A stretch of DNA of 64,000 nt from CAZABC01 sp964483405 (GCA_964483405.1 CAZABC010000001.1:206835-270834); one strand, 5' to 3'; positions 30,951 through 39,921 are shown, numbered from the stretch's first letter. Notes: generated from the letters alone by a model not told the origin. Numbers and translations are program-made.

Positions 30951-33406
30951 GTCGATCGGGTCGTGCCGCGCCGGCTCGTCGCAGCGCCGCCGGCGCCACC
31001 CCCGCTCGAGCGGGTCGACCGTCGTCCGCCCGTCGCCCGCCCGGTGCCCGATCGTGCCCCGCGGCCGCCCGACCGGCGGGCCGGCTTGGCGATGGCCGCC
31101 GGGTCGGGATCGCCGCCGACGAGCCGTCGGCCGACGAGCGGCTCGCCGGCGGCCGCCAGGTCGACCGCGGCACCGCAGCCGAGGCAGCGACCGCCGCCGT
31201 CGGTCGTGCGCGCGACCGGGCCGTCGTCCGCGTCGTGGACCGCGCCGACCGGCTCCATCGAGGTCGTCCGGTCGCACTTCGGGTAGCGCGAGCAGCCCCA
31301 GAAGAGGCTCCCGCTCCGACGGGCGCGGCGGGCGACGAGGCGGCCTTCGCGACAGGTCGGGCAGGCGACCTCGAAGGGCAGCTGCTCCGGCGGCGGTGGG
31401 CCGTCACGGTGGATGTGGTCGCAGGCCGGGTAGCGGTCGCAGCCGAGGAACGGTCCGAACCGGCCGCGGCGCACGGCGAGCTTCCCGCCGTCGGACTCGC
31501 CGCACTTCGGGCACGGCTCGCCGGCGCCCTTGAGCGCGGGCAGCTCCGGCTCCTCGCCCGGCAGGGGCCGCGACTCCTTGTGCTCGGGGTACTGCGAGCA
31601 GGCCAGGAAGCGCCCGTTCCGGCCGAGCCGGATGACCATCGGGTGGCCCTCGGAGCAGACCTCGTCGGTCTCCTCGGTCGTGAAGTCGCGTCGCCGGAGG
31701 GCCTTGCGCTTCTCGTCGACGAGCGTCCGGAGCGGCGCGTAGAAGTCGCGCAGCAGCGGGACCCACGCGCGCTCGCCGCGGGCGACCTCGTCCAGCTCCT
31801 CCTCCATCCGGGCGGTGAACGCCGGGTCGACGTACTCGCCGAAGTGGTCGACGAGCAGGTCCGTCACGATCTCGGCGACCGGCTCGGGCTGGAGGCGGCG
31901 CTCGCGGACGACGACGTAGCCACGGTCGACGATCGTCGTGATCGTCGCGGCGTACGTCGAGGGCCGGCCGATGCCGAGCTCCTCGAGGGCCTTGACGAGC
32001 GAGGCCTCGGTGAACCGCGGCGGCGGCTCGGTGAAGTGCTGGGTCGGCTCGACCGACTCGACCCGCGTTCGATCGCCGGTCGCGAGCGCTGGGAGCGTCC
32101 GCTCGGTCTCCTCGCCGCCGTCGTCGGTGCCCTCGGTGTAGACCCGGGCGAAGCCGTCGAACAGCGTCCGGGTCGCCGATGCGCGCAGGCCGTAGCCGTC
32201 GGTCGCGAGCTCGGCGGTCGTCGTCTCGAGCCGCTTCTCCTTCATCTGGCTGGCGAGGGCGCGCTGCCAGATGAGGCGGTACAGGCGGGCCTCGTCGCGG
32301 CCGAGGTGGCCCGCCAGCGACTCGGGATCGCGGGCGAACGACGTCGGCCGGATCGCCTCGTGCGCCTCCTGGGCGTTGCGGGCCTTGGTCCGGTACACCC
32401 GGCCCTTGGGCATCGTGTACTCGGCGCCGTACCGCGCGGCGATGATCTCGCGGGCATCGCCCATCGCCTGACCGGCCATCGCCGTCGAGTCGGTCCGCAT
32501 GTAGGTGATGAGGCCGACCTGGCCCTCGGGCGTCTCGACGCCCTCGTAGAGTCGCTGGGCGACCGACATCGTCCGTTTCGGGCTGAAGCCGAGCTTGCGG
32601 CTCGCCTCCTGCTGGAGGGTCGAGGTCGTGAACGGGGGTGCCGGGCTCCGCGTCGACGGCCGGACCCGGACGTCGGTCACGACGGGCTCGCTCCCCTCGA
32701 GCGCGGCGACGTGTCGGCTCGCGGTCGCCGCGTCGCCGATGACCGGCTTCTCGCCGCCCACGGTGACGAGCTCGGCGCCGAAGGTCGTGCCGTCGGGTGC
32801 GACGAGGACGGCGGCGATCGTCCAGTACTCGACGGCGACGAACGCCCTGATCTCGCGCTCGCGATCGACGACGAGGCGGACCGCGACCGACTGGACCCGG
32901 CCGGCGGACAGCCCCGAGCGGACCTTCCGGCTGATGAGCGGGCTGAGCGTGTAGCCGACGAGCCGGTCGACGATCCGCCGGGTCTGCTGGGCGTCGACGA
33001 GCCCCTGGTCGATCGAGCGCGGAGTGGCGAACGCCGCCCGGATCGCCGGCTCGGTGATCTCGCTGAACGTCACCCGACGGCGCTTGCCCTCGGGCAGCTC
33101 GATCGCCTCCGCGACGTGCCAGGCGATCGCCTCGCCCTCCCGGTCGAGGTCGGTCGCGAGGTAGACGAGCCCGGCGCCGCGCGCGGCCCGCTCGATCGCA
33201 TCGAGCTGGCGGCGACGGTCGGCGACGACCTCGTACTCGGGCGCGAAGTCGTGGTCGACGTCGACGCCCAGCTTGCCCTTGCCCGGGTTCTCCGGCAGGT
33301 CGCGGACGTGGCCGTACGAGGCGAGGACCCGGTAGCCCGGGCCCAGGTAGCGTTCGATCGTCTTCGCCTTTGCTGGCGACTCGACGATGACGAGGTCGGT
33401 CGGCAT
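30947..33406 (-). CDS. topA: DNA topoisomerase I
   Basis: 819 residues. Relaxes negative supercoils through a 5'-phosphotyrosine. The TOPRIM domain starts at residue 1 (DLVIVESPAKAKTIERYLG, and ATDLDREGEAIAWH for Mg binding). The active-site tyrosine lies in GLITYMRTDS near residue 300. Three C4 zinc ribbons follow: CSEGHPM...CSQYPEHK, CPKCGESDGG...CDRYPACD and CPTCREGR...CSRYPKCD. The C-terminal 60 residues are basic and Gly/Ser-rich, like actinobacterial TopA tails. The ATG at 33404-33406 has an extended -10 (TGCTAGACT) 10 bases upstream and no Shine-Dalgarno, so probably leaderless. First gene of the six-gene overlapping chain. Confidence 0.96.
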   Translation of the reverse strand: MPTDLVIVESPAKAKTIERYLGPGYRVLASYGHVRDLPENPGKGKLGVDVDHDFAPEYEVVADRRRQLDAIERAARGAGLVYLATDLDREGEAIAWHVAEAIELPEGKRRRVTFSEITEPAIRAAFATPRSIDQGLVDAQQTRRIVDRLVGYTLSPLISRKVRSGLSAGRVQSVAVRLVVDREREIRAFVAVEYWTIAAVLVAPDGTTFGAELVTVGGEKPVIGDAATASRHVAALEGSEPVVTDVRVRPSTRSPAPPFTTSTLQQEASRKLGFSPKRTMSVAQRLYEGVETPEGQVGLITYMRTDSTAMAGQAMGDAREIIAARYGAEYTMPKGRVYRTKARNAQEAHEAIRPTSFARDPESLAGHLGRDEARLYRLIWQRALASQMKEKRLETTTAELATDGYGLRASATRTLFDGFARVYTEGTDDGGEETERTLPALATGDRTRVESVEPTQHFTEPPPRFTEASLVKALEELGIGRPSTYAATITTIVDRGYVVVRERRLQPEPVAEIVTDLLVDHFGEYVDPAFTARMEEELDEVARGERAWVPLLRDFYAPLRTLVDEKRKALRRRDFTTEETDEVCSEGHPMVIRLGRNGRFLACSQYPEHKESRPLPGEEPELPALKGAGEPCPKCGESDGGKLAVRRGRFGPFLGCDRYPACDHIHRDGPPPPEQLPFEVACPTCREGRLVARRARRSGSLFWGCSRYPKCDRTTSMEPVGAVHDADDGPVARTTDGGGRCLGCGAAVDLAAAGEPLVGRRLVGGDPDPAAIAKPARRSGGRGARSGTGRATGGRRSTRSSGGGAGGAATSRRGTTRST

Positions 33407-33416
33407 GACGCGGCGG

Positions 33417-33425
33417 AGTCTAGCA
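33417..33425 (-). promoter_or_regulatory. Extended -10 of topA operon
   Basis: TGCTAGACT on the minus strand (extended -10, TG plus one base), ending 10 bases before the topA ATG. No -35 is evident. The next 135 bp upstream is GC-repeat-rich. Confidence 0.55.
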
Positions 33426-33500
33426 CCGGGTCCTTCGCTCCCGGCCACCGCCGCCCCTCCGGGGCGTGCCGGGCGCGCGGACGGGCGAGTGGGCGCGTGG

Positions 33501-33559
33501 GCGCGCGGGGCGCGCGTCGACCGAATCGCGCGCGTCGACCGCGGAGCGCGCGGGGCGCG
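33501..33559. repeat. GC-rich nested direct repeats upstream of topA
   Basis: GCGCGCGGGGCGCG occurs at 33501-33514 and 33546-33559. Between the two copies, CGCGCGTCGACCG occurs twice, at 33511-33523 and 33529-33541 (18-bp period). The block lies between the conserved hypothetical gene and the topA promoter. It could be a structured leader, a terminator or simply GC-driven low complexity. Confidence 0.5.
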
Positions 33560-33563
33560 GGCC

Positions 33564-33890
33564 TCAGATCTCGCGGACGCGGCGGAGGAAGTCCTCGTCG
33601 ATCTCGAGGTCCGACTCGGGCTCGGCCGGGACATCGGCGGCAAGGGCGGGCCCGGGCGGCGCCCCCGGCACGGGCTCGGCGAGGCTCGCCGTCGGGATCT
33701 CGATGAACCGGATGATCCGGTAGGGGAAGAAGAACGCGGCCGCCATGTCGTCGACGAAGACGGGCCGCTTGCCGTTCAGCGTCCGGATGTTCGTACAGAG
33801 CAGGCCGACGTCGGTCGGCTCGGGCAGGCGGTAGAGATCGCTGAGCAGCGGCTGCTCGTTCTCGAGGTGGAGGACGGCGTTGCGGATCAC
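33564..33890 (-). CDS. Conserved hypothetical protein (108 aa)
   Basis: 108 residues from a GTG at 33888-33890. The first 70 residues form a compact beta-rich domain: RNAVLHLENEQPLLSDLYRL, CTNIRTLNGKRPVFVDD, then FFFPYRIIRFIEIP. The tail of about 40 residues is Pro/Ala/acidic and probably disordered, ending EIDEDFLRRVREI. I recall similar short proteins in Chloroflexota genomes but know no function. It lies upstream of topA on the same strand, separated by the topA promoter and the GC repeat block, so probably not in the same transcript. Confidence 0.75.
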   Translation of the reverse strand: MIRNAVLHLENEQPLLSDLYRLPEPTDVGLLCTNIRTLNGKRPVFVDDMAAAFFFPYRIIRFIEIPTASLAEPVPGAPPGPALAADVPAEPESDLEIDEDFLRRVREI

Positions 33891-33975
33891 CCGTGCATCG
33901 TGGGCCGCGGCGGGCCGCCCGTCAGCCCGGCCGATGGTCCGGTCGGGTCATGGTCCCGCCGGCCGGTGGCGTCGA

Positions 33976-35703
33976 TCAGGGGTGGTAGAAGTCGATGACG
34001 ATCCGCGTCCGACCGCCGGCGACCCAGATGCCGATGCCGACCCGGTCGAACTTCGGGTCCATCAGGTTCCGCCAGTGCCCGCCGTTGTACGAGCGCTCGC
34101 TCTGGAAGAAGAGCTCGGTCCGGAGGGCGCCCCGGCGGGCGTCGCTGTAGTTCGGGCAGCCGATGTTCTCGGCCCAGGTGTAGTTCGTGTAGCCGGCCCG
34201 CCGGAGGCGATCGCCCGGGTTCCCGTCGGCGAAGTGCGAGCAGATCCCGCGCGTCGCGAGGAGCTTCGCGTACGGCCGCGCGACCTTGCTGCTGATCCCC
34301 GAGTCGAGCTTGAGCGCGGCCCGCCCGCTGCCGCCCGGGCTGCTGCAGGCGCCGGTCGAGGTGACGATGCCGCCCTGGCGGTTGCAGTTGAGCAGGCTGA
34401 GCATGTACGTCTCGACGGCGGCCCAGCTGCCGCCGCCGACGCTGCCGCCGCCGGTCGAGGGGGGCGTCGTCGGACGGGGCGTGCTCGTGACCGGCCGCGG
34501 CGTCGGGGCCGGCGGCGGGGGCGCCACCGTCGTGAAGCTCACCGACTTCGGCGCCCGGACGGCGAGGCCGTCGACGGAGCGCGCTCCGGCGCCGACGGCG
34601 AGGACGACGCGGACGCCCCGGGGCAGGTCGGCCGCGGGGTCGAGGACGAGGACCGTGTCGCCCTCGAACCAGGCGTACTCGCCGGTCACCGGCTTCCCGT
34701 CGGCGGTCGCGGTGAAGGCCGCCTGGGTCGCGGCGCGATCCATCGCCCGGTCGAAGCGGACCGAGACGTTCGCGTCGACGGCGACCTCGGTCGCCGCCCC
34801 GACGGGTCGGAAGCGGACGACCGACGGGGCGCCGATCGTCCGGACGACGAGCGGCTCGGCAGTGACGACGGAGCCTTCGTGATCGGTCAGGGCCGGGGCG
34901 AGCGAGATCGTGTACTCGGTGTCGGGCGCGAGCGCCTCGGTCGGGGTGAAGACGACCCGCGAGATCGGGGCGACGCCCGGCGCCGGGACGGCTTCGACCG
35001 ACGCGACCGCGGTGCCGGCCACGGCGGGAGCGACCACGACCGCGGACTCGAGGGCCGCGGGATCGACCGCGCCGTTCACGGTCACCACGAAGCGGGCGTC
35101 GAGCGGCACGCGGGCGGACCCGCGGGTCGCGACCGCGGCCGTCTCGCTGGCCGGCTCGCCCGTCACCGGAGCGGACGCGGGTGCGGTGGCGACCTCGATC
35201 CGGGCGGTCGGCGCAGCGGCGGTGAGGAACGCCGCCCGGACGGCGGCCCCCAGGCGGGCACCGGCGGCGTCGGCCGCGGCCCGATCGACGGTCACGAGGT
35301 AGTAGGTCGAGGGCGCCCAGGAACCGGCCGGGGCGACGGTCAGGACCGTCCCGGTGGCGTCCCAGTCGAGCTCGACGTCGATGGCCGGGGTGACCCGGAG
35401 CGCGGCCGCGACCGTCTCGGGCGACATCGGGGCGCTGAACTCGAGGGTGATCGGGGCCCGCAGCGCGTGGCCGGTCGCGAGGTGGGTCCGGAACTCGGCG
35501 CTCGGCAGCGCCGTCGGCTCGGCGCCCGTCGGGACGGCGGTCGTCCGGCCGGGGACGAAGGCCCAGGCTCCGGTCACGAGGATGAGCGCGCCGGCCCCGA
35601 ACAGGACGCCGAGTCGGGCGGCAGCACGCCGCCCGAGGGCGGTCCGGAGGTACACGGCGGCGAGGATGGGGGCCGCCAGCGCAGCGACCACGAGCTTATG
35701 CAA
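33976..35703 (-). CDS. Secreted or anchored CAP-domain protein with SbsA/Big_5-like Ig domains
   Basis: 575 residues. An N-terminal hydrophobic region with two helices (about 3-18 and 30-50) is a signal or anchor. Three Ig-like repeats follow (about 65-165, 170-300, 305-400), recognisable by FSAPMSPETVAAALRVTP, TEALAPDTEYTISL and RFDRAMDRAATQAAF. This is the style of SbsA/Big_5 domains. A Pro/Thr linker leads to a C-terminal CAP (SCP/PR-1) domain: LLNCNRQGG, SHFADGNPGDRLRRAGY, YTWAENIGC and SYNGGHWRNLMDPKFDRVGIG. The usual acidic and His CAP cavity residues are partly visible. The only start giving the full N-terminus is TTG at 35701-35703. An extended -10 lies about 90 bp upstream. Likely surface-exposed; function unknown. 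Confidence 0.85.
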   Translation of the reverse strand: MHKLVVAALAAPILAAVYLRTALGRRAAARLGVLFGAGALILVTGAWAFVPGRTTAVPTGAEPTALPSAEFRTHLATGHALRAPITLEFSAPMSPETVAAALRVTPAIDVELDWDATGTVLTVAPAGSWAPSTYYLVTVDRAAADAAGARLGAAVRAAFLTAAAPTARIEVATAPASAPVTGEPASETAAVATRGSARVPLDARFVVTVNGAVDPAALESAVVVAPAVAGTAVASVEAVPAPGVAPISRVVFTPTEALAPDTEYTISLAPALTDHEGSVVTAEPLVVRTIGAPSVVRFRPVGAATEVAVDANVSVRFDRAMDRAATQAAFTATADGKPVTGEYAWFEGDTVLVLDPAADLPRGVRVVLAVGAGARSVDGLAVRAPKSVSFTTVAPPPPAPTPRPVTSTPRPTTPPSTGGGSVGGGSWAAVETYMLSLLNCNRQGGIVTSTGACSSPGGSGRAALKLDSGISSKVARPYAKLLATRGICSHFADGNPGDRLRRAGYTNYTWAENIGCPNYSDARRGALRTELFFQSERSYNGGHWRNLMDPKFDRVGIGIWVAGGRTRIVIDFYHP

Positions 35704-35787
35704 TCGACAGAGGGCTCCTGCAGCGTTCGCTGGGGGTCGAGTGCTTCGCCCCGGTGTCTCGGCCGCCGGGTCGCGGTGCGGCTCGGG

Positions 35788-37059
35788 TCAGCCTAGCACC
35801 GGCCCGGCCGCGGGAGCAAACGCCTTCCGGGCGCTCACGAGGCGGGGCGTCGGATGATACCGGCCATACGCCTCGGTCACGAGACCGAGCGTCTCGAGCC
35901 GGGTCACGGCCCCGAAGAGGGTCGACGCGGGGATGCCCAGTGTCGCGGCCAGCCGGTCGGGGTCGGTCGGGCCGGCCCCGATGGCCGCGGCGATCGACCG
36001 CTCGACCGGGCCGAGGGCTTCGGCGATGCTCCGGGCGTCGGTCGCGGCGAGGGGCGAGCTGTCCGCCTCGAGCCCGAGATCCTCGAGCAGCTCGGGGATG
36101 CCCGCGACGACGCGGGCCAGCCCCGGATGGTCGCGCAGGAAGCGCAGGCTGCCGGCCGTCGCCGCGGCGCCGATCGGGCCCGGCACGAGGTGGCACTCGC
36201 GACCCTGCTCGAGGGCCCAGGCGGCGGTGATCAGGGCGCCGCTCCGCGACCCGGCCTCGACGACGACCGTCGCGTCGGCCAGCCCGCTGATGATCCGGTT
36301 GCGGCGCGGGAAGGTGTGTCGGTCGGGGCGGACGGCGGGGGCGAACTCCGAGGCGATCGCGCCGCCGGCCCGCTCGATCCGCCGCGCCAGCGCCCGGTGG
36401 GCGCCCGGTCCGAGGTGGTCGTGACCGCTCCCGAGGACGGCGACGGTGGGCCCGCCGGCGTCGACCGTCGCGGCGTGGGCGGCCCCGTCGACCCCGAAGG
36501 CGAGGCCCGAGATGACCGTGCCGCCGGCCTCCGCGATGGCCGACGCGATGTCGGCGGCGAGGCGACGACCCGCGTCGGTCGGCCGCCGCGTGCCGACGAC
36601 GGCCACCGGCGACGGCGCCACCAGCGCACGCGGATCGCCACGTACGAAGAGGACCGGCGGCGCGAGGTCGATCGACCGCAGCCGTGGCGGGTACGCGGGA
36701 TCGGGCAGCGGGATCGCGATGAGCTCCGCCCGGTCGAGCGAACGGAGGATCGCGCCGGCATCCCCGCCCGCGCGGACGAGGCCGGCCACGAGCGCCGGGT
36801 CGGCGAGGGGATCGCGGCCGCCGCGCGGCTCCGGATCGGGCGGCGGACGGCGGAGCTGCGGCTCACCGGGCTCGGCGGCCGCGACGAGGACCGCCCGCGC
36901 CGACCCGAACCGCCTGACGAGCGACGCGAACGCGACCGGCCCGACCCGTTCGACCGTGGCGAGCAGGATCCAGGCCTCCCGCTCGGCGGCGTCGGGCGTC
37001 GCATCGACCGCCGGCAGGCCGTCGTGGCCGACGGGTCCCCCGGCGCCGATCCCGAGCAT
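35788..37059 (-). CDS. dprA: DNA processing protein DprA (Smf)
   Basis: 423 residues. It loads RecA on incoming single-stranded DNA during transformation. The Rossmann-type core is clear: VAVVGTRRPTDAGRRLA, GTVISGLAFGVDGAAH, VAVLGSGHDHLGPGAHRAL, FPRRNRIISGLADATVVVEAGSRSGALITA and REC-to-VPGPI. A C-terminal winged-helix (DprA_WH) domain spans about 335-410. An N-terminal SAM-like region precedes the core. Starts 3 bp after the comM stop, so the two natural-transformation genes form one unit. ATG at 37057-37059. Confidence 0.94.
   Translation of the reverse strand: MLGIGAGGPVGHDGLPAVDATPDAAEREAWILLATVERVGPVAFASLVRRFGSARAVLVAAAEPGEPQLRRPPPDPEPRGGRDPLADPALVAGLVRAGGDAGAILRSLDRAELIAIPLPDPAYPPRLRSIDLAPPVLFVRGDPRALVAPSPVAVVGTRRPTDAGRRLAADIASAIAEAGGTVISGLAFGVDGAAHAATVDAGGPTVAVLGSGHDHLGPGAHRALARRIERAGGAIASEFAPAVRPDRHTFPRRNRIISGLADATVVVEAGSRSGALITAAWALEQGRECHLVPGPIGAAATAGSLRFLRDHPGLARVVAGIPELLEDLGLEADSSPLAATDARSIAEALGPVERSIAAAIGAGPTDPDRLAATLGIPASTLFGAVTRLETLGLVTEAYGRYHPTPRLVSARKAFAPAAGPVLG
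35790..35798 (-). promoter_or_regulatory. Extended -10 of the CAP-domain gene
   Basis: TGCTAGGCT on the minus strand, inside the last codons of dprA and overlapping its TGA. It gives a leader of about 80 bases before the TTG start. A GGAG sequence lies about 11 bases before that start. Confidence 0.4.
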
Positions 37060-37062
37060 CGA

Positions 37063-38643
37063 TCAGGCCGCGAGCGAGACGGGCCGACGGGCACCGGCCC
37101 GGAACCGGGCGGCCTCGTCGAGATGGTCCACCTCGACGGCCACCAAGCCGGCGAGGTCGGCGATGGTCCGCGCCACCCGCAGCAGCCGCGTCGCGCCGCG
37201 GGCGGTCTCTCGCTCGACGTCGACGAGGGTCCGCAGCCGCTCGCGGGTCGCCCCGTCCAGCCCGCAGATGCCCCGCACGCGCCGCCCGGGCAGGCGCGCG
37301 TTGGAGGTCCCCTGGCGGGCGTGCTGGACCGCCGCGGCGGCGGCGACCCGCGCCGCGACCGCGCTCGAGGGCTCGCCCTCGCCGACCGCCACGAGCTCGG
37401 CGCCCGTCACCCGACGAACGTGGACCCACAGGTCGATCCGGTCACGGAGCGGACCCGACACGCGCGCCTCGTACCGGGCGAGCTCGCCGGGACGGCAGCG
37501 GCAGCTTTCGTCGTCGAGCCCGGCCCGACCGCACGGGCACGGGTTCATCGCCGCGACGAGCTGGAAGCGGGCGGGCAGCCGCGCCGTCCGGCCCACCCGC
37601 GCCAGCGACACCGAGCCGTCCTCGAGCGGCTCGCGAAGCGCCTCGAGGACGTCCCGAGCGAACTCGGGCAGCTCGTCGAGGAAGAGGACGCCGTCGCTCG
37701 CGAGGCTGACCTCGCCCGGTGACAGGCGCGGCCCGCCGCCGACCATCCCCGCGTAGGAGATGCTGTGATGCGGCGCCCGGAAGGGGCGGCGACGGACGAG
37801 CGCCGTCGGGTGCCGCCCGGCCGCCGACGCGACCACGGTGGCCTCGAGGGCCGCGTCGTCGCCGAGCGGCGAGAGGAGGCCCGGGATCGTCCGTGCCAGG
37901 AGCGTCTTGCCGGAGCCCGGCGGGCCGACGAGGAGGAGCCCGTGGCCGCCGGCGATCGCGATCTCGAGCGCCCGTCGGGCGGCGAGCTGCCCGCGGACCT
38001 CCGCGAGGTCGGGCGTGTCGGGCTCGGCGGGCGACGGCCCTGCCGCGACAGCCTGGGCGATCCGGCCGGGGGTCGGCGACGGCGACGGAGCCCCGACGTC
38101 GGCGAGGGCGACCCTCGCCTGCGGCACGCGCCGGCCGCGGCGGCCCCGGACGAGCGCCGCCGCCTCGAGCAGGTCACCGGCCGGCCCGGCCTCGATCCCC
38201 GGGGCCAGACGGGCCTCCGCGAGCGACCCGGCCGGGACGATGACCCGCTCGACGCCATGTCGACGGAGCGCGAGGAGCATCGGCAGCATCCCGACGACCG
38301 GCAGGAGCGCCCCGCCGAGCGACAGCTCGCCGAGGACGGCCCACGAGCGGGTGGACACGAGCTGCCCCGAGCCGAGCAGGACGCCGAGGGCGATCGCGAG
38401 ATCGAGTGAGGCGCCCGCCTTGCGGACCTCGGCCGGCGCGAGGTTGACGGTGATCCGGCGCGGCGGCCAGGCGAAGCCGCTGTTCCGGACCGCGCCCCGG
38501 ACCCGCTCACGGGCCTCTTGGAGCGCGAGATCCGGCAGGCCGACGATGGTGAAGCCCGGCAGCCCCGGCGCGACGTCGACCTCGACGCGCACCAGGCGGC
38601 CCTCGATCGCCTCGAGCGTCGCGCTTCCGATCGTCGCCAGCAT
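37063..38643 (-). CDS. comM: Mg-chelatase-like AAA+ ATPase ComM (YifB)
   Basis: 526 residues. A hexameric AAA+ motor that promotes branch migration during natural transformation. The N-terminal ChlI-like domain starts MLATIGSATLEAIEG and contains RITVNLAPAEVRKAG. Walker A is LVGPPGSGKTLLARTIPGLL, followed by FRAPHHSISYAGMVGGG, Walker B GVLFLDELPEF, and NPCPCG with further Cys residues. The C-terminal Mg_chelatase_C domain follows. TAGGCT sits 7 bases upstream of the ATG at 38641-38643, with no Shine-Dalgarno. dprA follows 3 bp downstream. Confidence 0.95.
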   Translation of the reverse strand: MLATIGSATLEAIEGRLVRVEVDVAPGLPGFTIVGLPDLALQEARERVRGAVRNSGFAWPPRRITVNLAPAEVRKAGASLDLAIALGVLLGSGQLVSTRSWAVLGELSLGGALLPVVGMLPMLLALRRHGVERVIVPAGSLAEARLAPGIEAGPAGDLLEAAALVRGRRGRRVPQARVALADVGAPSPSPTPGRIAQAVAAGPSPAEPDTPDLAEVRGQLAARRALEIAIAGGHGLLLVGPPGSGKTLLARTIPGLLSPLGDDAALEATVVASAAGRHPTALVRRRPFRAPHHSISYAGMVGGGPRLSPGEVSLASDGVLFLDELPEFARDVLEALREPLEDGSVSLARVGRTARLPARFQLVAAMNPCPCGRAGLDDESCRCRPGELARYEARVSGPLRDRIDLWVHVRRVTGAELVAVGEGEPSSAVAARVAAAAAVQHARQGTSNARLPGRRVRGICGLDGATRERLRTLVDVERETARGATRLLRVARTIADLAGLVAVEVDHLDEAARFRAGARRPVSLAA

Positions 38644-38650
38644 GCCGGCG

Positions 38651-38656
38651 AGCCTA
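38651..38656 (-). promoter_or_regulatory. -10 element of comM-dprA (predicted leaderless)
   Basis: TAGGCT on the minus strand, 7 bases before the comM ATG; no Shine-Dalgarno sequence. Confidence 0.5.
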
Positions 38657-38707
38657 CCGGGCGGCGCTCACCTCGCGGTTACCCGGCCCTGCACCGGCAG
38701 TCGCGGC

Positions 38708-39865
38708 CTACCGGGCCGGCACGGTCTCCGCGGCCCGCTCGGCCTCGACCGCCCGGGCGAAGTCGAGGAGCGAGCGCCCGAGCGGCGAGTCGGGCTTGGT
38801 GAACATGAACGGCGCGCCCGAGTTGAGGGCCGAGATCGCGCCCCGGTACTCGTTCTCGACCTGCTGGTCGATCCGCCGCTTGAGGGCGCCCTCGGCGCTC
38901 TTCACGTTGATCCCGGTGTAGGCGGTCGAGCGGTTCAGGACCAGCTTGATCTTCTCGGGTGGCCAGCCGAGGTGGCCGACCGTCTCGAGGACGAGGCGGA
39001 CGTTCTTGAGGCACGACAGGTCGGCGGTCATGACGACGTAGACCGTGTCCGCCGCATCGAGGACGTGGAGGTTGAGGTCGTCGAGCCGCTGGTCGATGTC
39101 GACGATGATGTAGTCGTAGATCGAGCGGAGCAGACCGAGGACCGTCGGGACGTGCTCGGCGGTCACCAGCTCGGCCGACTCGGGCGACGGCGGGGCGAGC
39201 AGCAGGTCGACCCCCGAGTCGTGCCTGACGAGCACGGTCCGCAGGAGATCGGCGTCCATCGCCGGCGCGGTCACGACGTCGAGGATCCCCTTGCGGTCGA
39301 GCCCGAGGTCCAAGAACACCCGGTGGTCGCCGAACTGGAGGTCGGCGTCGACGAGGGCGACCTTGTGGCCGAGGTCGCGATGGAGCGCGATCGCCAGGTT
39401 GATGGCGATCGTCGTCGTCCCGACGCCGCCCTTCGAGCCATAGAAGGCGAGGATCCGCCCGAGCGGCGGCCGGCTGACGAATCCCTCGCGCGGCTGGAAG
39501 CGGGCGAGCAGGCTGCGGATCCGGGCGAGCAGCTCGGCCGGGTGGAACGGCTTGATCAGGAAGTCGTCCGCGCCGGCCCGGAGCGCCCGGACCTTCTGCT
39601 CGACCTCGCGCTCGGCGGTCAGCATGATGATCGGCACGTGGCCGCCCGCGCCCTCGTCGGCCCGGATCTTCGTGGCGACCTGGTAGCCGTCGACGGTCGG
39701 CAGCGTCACATCGAGCAGGACGAGCGATGGCACCTCGGTCTCCCAGAGGCGCAGGCCCTCGGCTCCGTCGGTCGCCTGGACGACCGTGTAGCCCTCCTGC
39801 TCGAGCGTGTAGCGAAGGGTTCGCTGGACGTTCGCGTCGTCATCGACGACGAGGATCTTGGTCAT
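38708..39865 (-). CDS. Response-regulator receiver fused to MinD/ParA-like ATPase (CpaE/TadZ type)
   Basis: 385 residues. Residues 1-125 are a canonical CheY receiver: KILVVDDDANVQ, the phospho-acceptor Asp in LVLLDVTLP, the Thr in IIMLTAERE, and the Lys in FLIKPFHP. From about 140 a MinD/ParA-like domain follows with a deviant Walker A (FYGSKGGVGTTTIAINLA), VALVDADLQFGDH, and DYIIVDIDQRLDDL. CpaE/TadZ proteins position the Flp/Tad pilus machine. Their receiver is often degenerate, but here all phosphorylation residues are kept. No tad/flp genes or cognate kinase are nearby. Start at ATG 39863-39865, with AGAGG 3 bases upstream. The leader is about 55 bases from a TATCAT -10. Confidence 0.9.
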   Translation of the reverse strand: MTKILVVDDDANVQRTLRYTLEQEGYTVVQATDGAEGLRLWETEVPSLVLLDVTLPTVDGYQVATKIRADEGAGGHVPIIMLTAEREVEQKVRALRAGADDFLIKPFHPAELLARIRSLLARFQPREGFVSRPPLGRILAFYGSKGGVGTTTIAINLAIALHRDLGHKVALVDADLQFGDHRVFLDLGLDRKGILDVVTAPAMDADLLRTVLVRHDSGVDLLLAPPSPESAELVTAEHVPTVLGLLRSIYDYIIVDIDQRLDDLNLHVLDAADTVYVVMTADLSCLKNVRLVLETVGHLGWPPEKIKLVLNRSTAYTGINVKSAEGALKRRIDQQVENEYRGAISALNSGAPFMFTKPDSPLGRSLLDFARAVEAERAAETVPAR

Positions 39866-39921
39866 CGACCTCTTCCGGATCGGCGGGGGCTGGGCACGAC
39901 CGGGCACCCCCGGCCATGACG

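Noticed and set aside
33387..33998. A 203-codon plus-strand frame over the topA promoter region
   Set aside because: It crosses the GC repeat block and lies antisense to the better supported 108-residue gene. It has no ribosome site and no domain.
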